From Cordylochernes scorpioides (taxonomy: Eukaryota > Arthropoda > Arachnida > Pseudoscorpiones > Chernetidae), in contig CP092882.1 of assembly GCA_030710605.1 (NCBI GenBank), positions 372,001 to 436,000 on the forward strand: a DNA stretch of 64,000 bases. The letters run 5' to 3'. Under the pieces are notes generated by a model. The model made no database searches, was not told the DNA's origin, and saw only the letters and a program-made list of their open reading frames with translations. The number at the start of each line of letters is the position of its first letter. Position 1 is the stretch's first letter. Below, piece by piece: positions 61,567-64,000 of the stretch. The translations under genes and the position numbers were made by a program.

Positions 61567-64000
61567 GGGTTTATAAAGATGTCAAATACAGCTACACGAC
61601 AAACTGTGAATAAAGCCAACACGACAAGTTCACGGCTATGTACAATACAAGTACAAGAGAGTTCACAGAGAGCTATGTACAATACAAGTACAAGAGAGTT
61701 CACAGAGAGCTATGTACAATACAAGTACAAGAGTTTATAAAGATGTCAAATACAGCTAAACGACAAACTGTGAATGAAGCCAACACGACAAGTTCACGGC
61801 TATGTACAATACAAGTACAAGAGAGTTCACAGAGAGCTATGTACAATACAAGTACAAGAGAGTTCACAGAGAGCTATGTACAATACAAGTACAAGGTTTT
61901 ATAAATATGTCAAATACAGCTACACGACAAACTGTGAATAAAGCCAACACGACAAGTTCACGGCTATGTACAATACAAGTACAAGAGAGTTCACAGAGAG
62001 CTATGTACAATACAAGTACAAGAGTTTATAAAGATGTCAAATACAGCTAAACGACAAACTGTGAATGAAGCCAACACGACAAGTTCACGGCTATGTACAA
62101 TACAAGTACAAGAGAGTTCACAGAGAGCTATGTACAATACAAGTACAAGAGAGTTCACAGAGAGCTATGTACAATACAAGTACAAGAGTTTATAAAGATG
62201 TCAAATACAGCTAAACGACAAACTGTGAATGAAGCCAACACGACAAGTTCACGGCTATGTACAATACAAGTACAAGAGAGTTCACAGAGAGCTATGTACA
62301 ATACAAGTACAAGAGAGTTCACAGAGAGCTATGTACAATACAAGTACAAGAGAGTTCACAGAGAGCTATGTACAATACAAGTACAAGGGCTTATAAAGAT
62401 GTCAAATACAGCTACACGACAAACTGTGAATGAAGCCAACACGACAAGTCCACGGCTATGTACAATACAAGTACAAGAGAGTTCACAGACAGCTATGTAC
62501 AATACAAGTACAAGGGTTTATAAAGATGTCAAATACAGCTAAACGACAAACTGTGAATGAAGCCAACACGACAAGTCCACGGCTATGTACAATACAAGTA
62601 CAAGAGAGTTCACAGACAGCTATGTACAATACAAGTACAAGAGAGTTCACAGAGAGCTATGTACAATACAAGTATAAGAGAGTTCACAGAGAGCTATGTA
62701 CAATACAAGTACAAGGGCTTATAAAGATGTCAAATACAGCTACACGACAAACTGTGAATGAAGCCAACACGACAAGTCCACGGCTATGTACAATACAAGT
62801 ACAGGAGAGTTCACAGACATCTATGTACAATACAAGTACAAGAGAGTTCACAGAGAGCTATGTACAATACAAGTACAAGGGTTTATAAAGATATCAAATA
62901 CAGCTACACGACAAACTGTGAATGAAGCAAACATGACAAGTCCACGGCTATGTACAATAGAAGTACAAGAGAGTTCACAGAGAGCTATGTACAATACAAG
63001 TACAAGAGAGTTCACAGACAGCTATGTACAATACAAGTACAAGGGTTTATAAAGATGTCAAATACAGCTACACGACAAACTGTGAATGAAGCAAACATGA
63101 CAAGTCCACGGCTATGTACAATACAATTACAAGAGAGTTCACAGAGAGCTATGTACAATACAAGTACAAGAGAGTTCACAGAGAGCTATGTACAATACAA
63201 GTACAAGAGAGTTCACAGACATCTATGTACAATACAAGTACAAGAGAGTTCACAGAGAGCTATGTACAATACAAATACAAGAGAGTTCACAGAGAGCTAT
63301 GTACAATACAAGTACAAGAGAGTTCACAGAGAGCTATGTACAATACAAGTACAAGGGTTTATAAAGATGTCAAATACAGCTAAACGACAAACTGTGAATG
63401 AAGCAAACACGACAAGTTCACGGCTATGTACAATACAAGTACAAGAGAGTTCACAGAGAGCTATGTACAATACAAGTACAAGAGAGTTCACAGAGAGCTA
63501 TGTACAATACAAGTACAAGGGTTTATAAAGATGTCAAATACAGCTAAACGACAAACTGTGAATGAAGCAAACACGACAAGTCCACGGCTATGTACAATAC
63601 AAGTACAAGAGAGTTCACAGAGAGCTATGTACAATACAAGTACAAGGGTTTATAAAGATGTCAAATACAGCTACACGACAAACTGTGAATGAAGCAAATA
63701 CGACAAGTTCACAGCTATGTACAATACAAGTACAAGAGAGTTCACAGAGAGCTATGTACAATACAAGTACAAGAGAGTTCACAGCTATGTACAATACAAG
63801 TACAAGAGAGTTCACAGCTATGTACAATACAAGTACAAGATAGTTCACAGCTATGTACAATACAAGTACAAGGGTTTATAAAGATATCAAATACAGCTAC
63901 ACAACAAACTGTGAATGAAGCCAACACGACAAGTTCACGGCTATGTACAATACAAGTACAAGATAGTTCACAGCTATGTACAATACAAGTACAAGGGTTT
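61567..64000. repeat. 33/37-bp satellite with higher-order repeats, runs off window
   Basis: Here an ~86-bp spacer (TTTATAAAGATGTCAAATAC ... AACTGTGAATGAAGCCAACA ... ACGGCTATG) alternates with two to eight 37-bp units, giving super-units of about 127, 164 and 200 bp. Point variants of the spacer (ACACG or AAACG, GCCAAC or GCAAAC, TCCACGG or TTCACGG) recur in patterns. The array is still going at the last base. Confidence 0.95.

Noticed and set aside
61567..64000. CRISPR-like look (short repeats with spacers)
   Set aside because: Spacers are themselves copies of one sequence and the context is a eukaryotic genome; this is a higher-order satellite.

Overview
This window is AT-rich, transposon-packed DNA from an animal nuclear genome, most likely an arthropod and plausibly a chelicerate. 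The evidence is eukaryotic tRNA and tRNA-derived SINE architecture, mariner/Tc1/Tigger transposases, Helitron termini, non-LTR retrotransposon tails with target-site duplications (TSDs), Penelope-type ends, and a Ty3/gypsy Gag fragment whose wording resembles spider and tick elements (from memory; no search was run). No complete host protein gene is visible. Host-gene candidates are an intact tRNA-Asp(GTC), a short lysine-rich start exon on the minus strand (6420-6548), and a 12-codon start exon on the plus strand (23491-23526) that ends on a GTATGT donor behind a CpG-richer, CCAAT-containing stretch.

Layout. 0-10 kb: gag fragment; a Helitron (1820-3116) carrying a tRNA-Gly pseudogene and a fold-back mariner in its 5' terminus; a SINE; a compound pair of CAGTG-ended MITEs sharing one outer 9-bp repeat; a Tigger-like element with a nested Helitron; and a Tigger transposon (7037-9177) whose transposase has one frameshift. 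10-31 kb: a Tc1 fragment, several MITE families, Helitron copies, fragments of LINE ORF2 C-termini, two mariner wrecks, and a region bounded by inverted repeats (25.8-27.1 kb). 31.2-35.9 kb: about 34 near-identical copies of a 113/114-bp satellite with diverged monomers on both edges. 36-46 kb: Penelope-type head-to-head ends with hammerhead-like hairpins, a 92-bp satellite, SINEs, a 24-bp-type minisatellite, and a tandem array made from a Tc1-MITE. 46-59 kb: 98-bp arrays derived from the 3' end of a LINE, nested MITEs, tRNA-Asp and an R1-like LINE fragment. 59.8 kb to the end: a 33/37-bp satellite with higher-order structure that runs off the window.

How the parts relate: several satellites here appear to have grown out of mobile elements (LINE 3' end, Tc1-MITE, Tigger-type MITE body, Penelope-associated monomer). 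Many insertions are nested, so relative age can be read. Several long-palindrome MITE families appear to be flanked by direct repeats of about 11-13 bp, longer than usual for DNA transposons. Most long open frames in the window are tandem-repeat artefacts and are not listed as genes.
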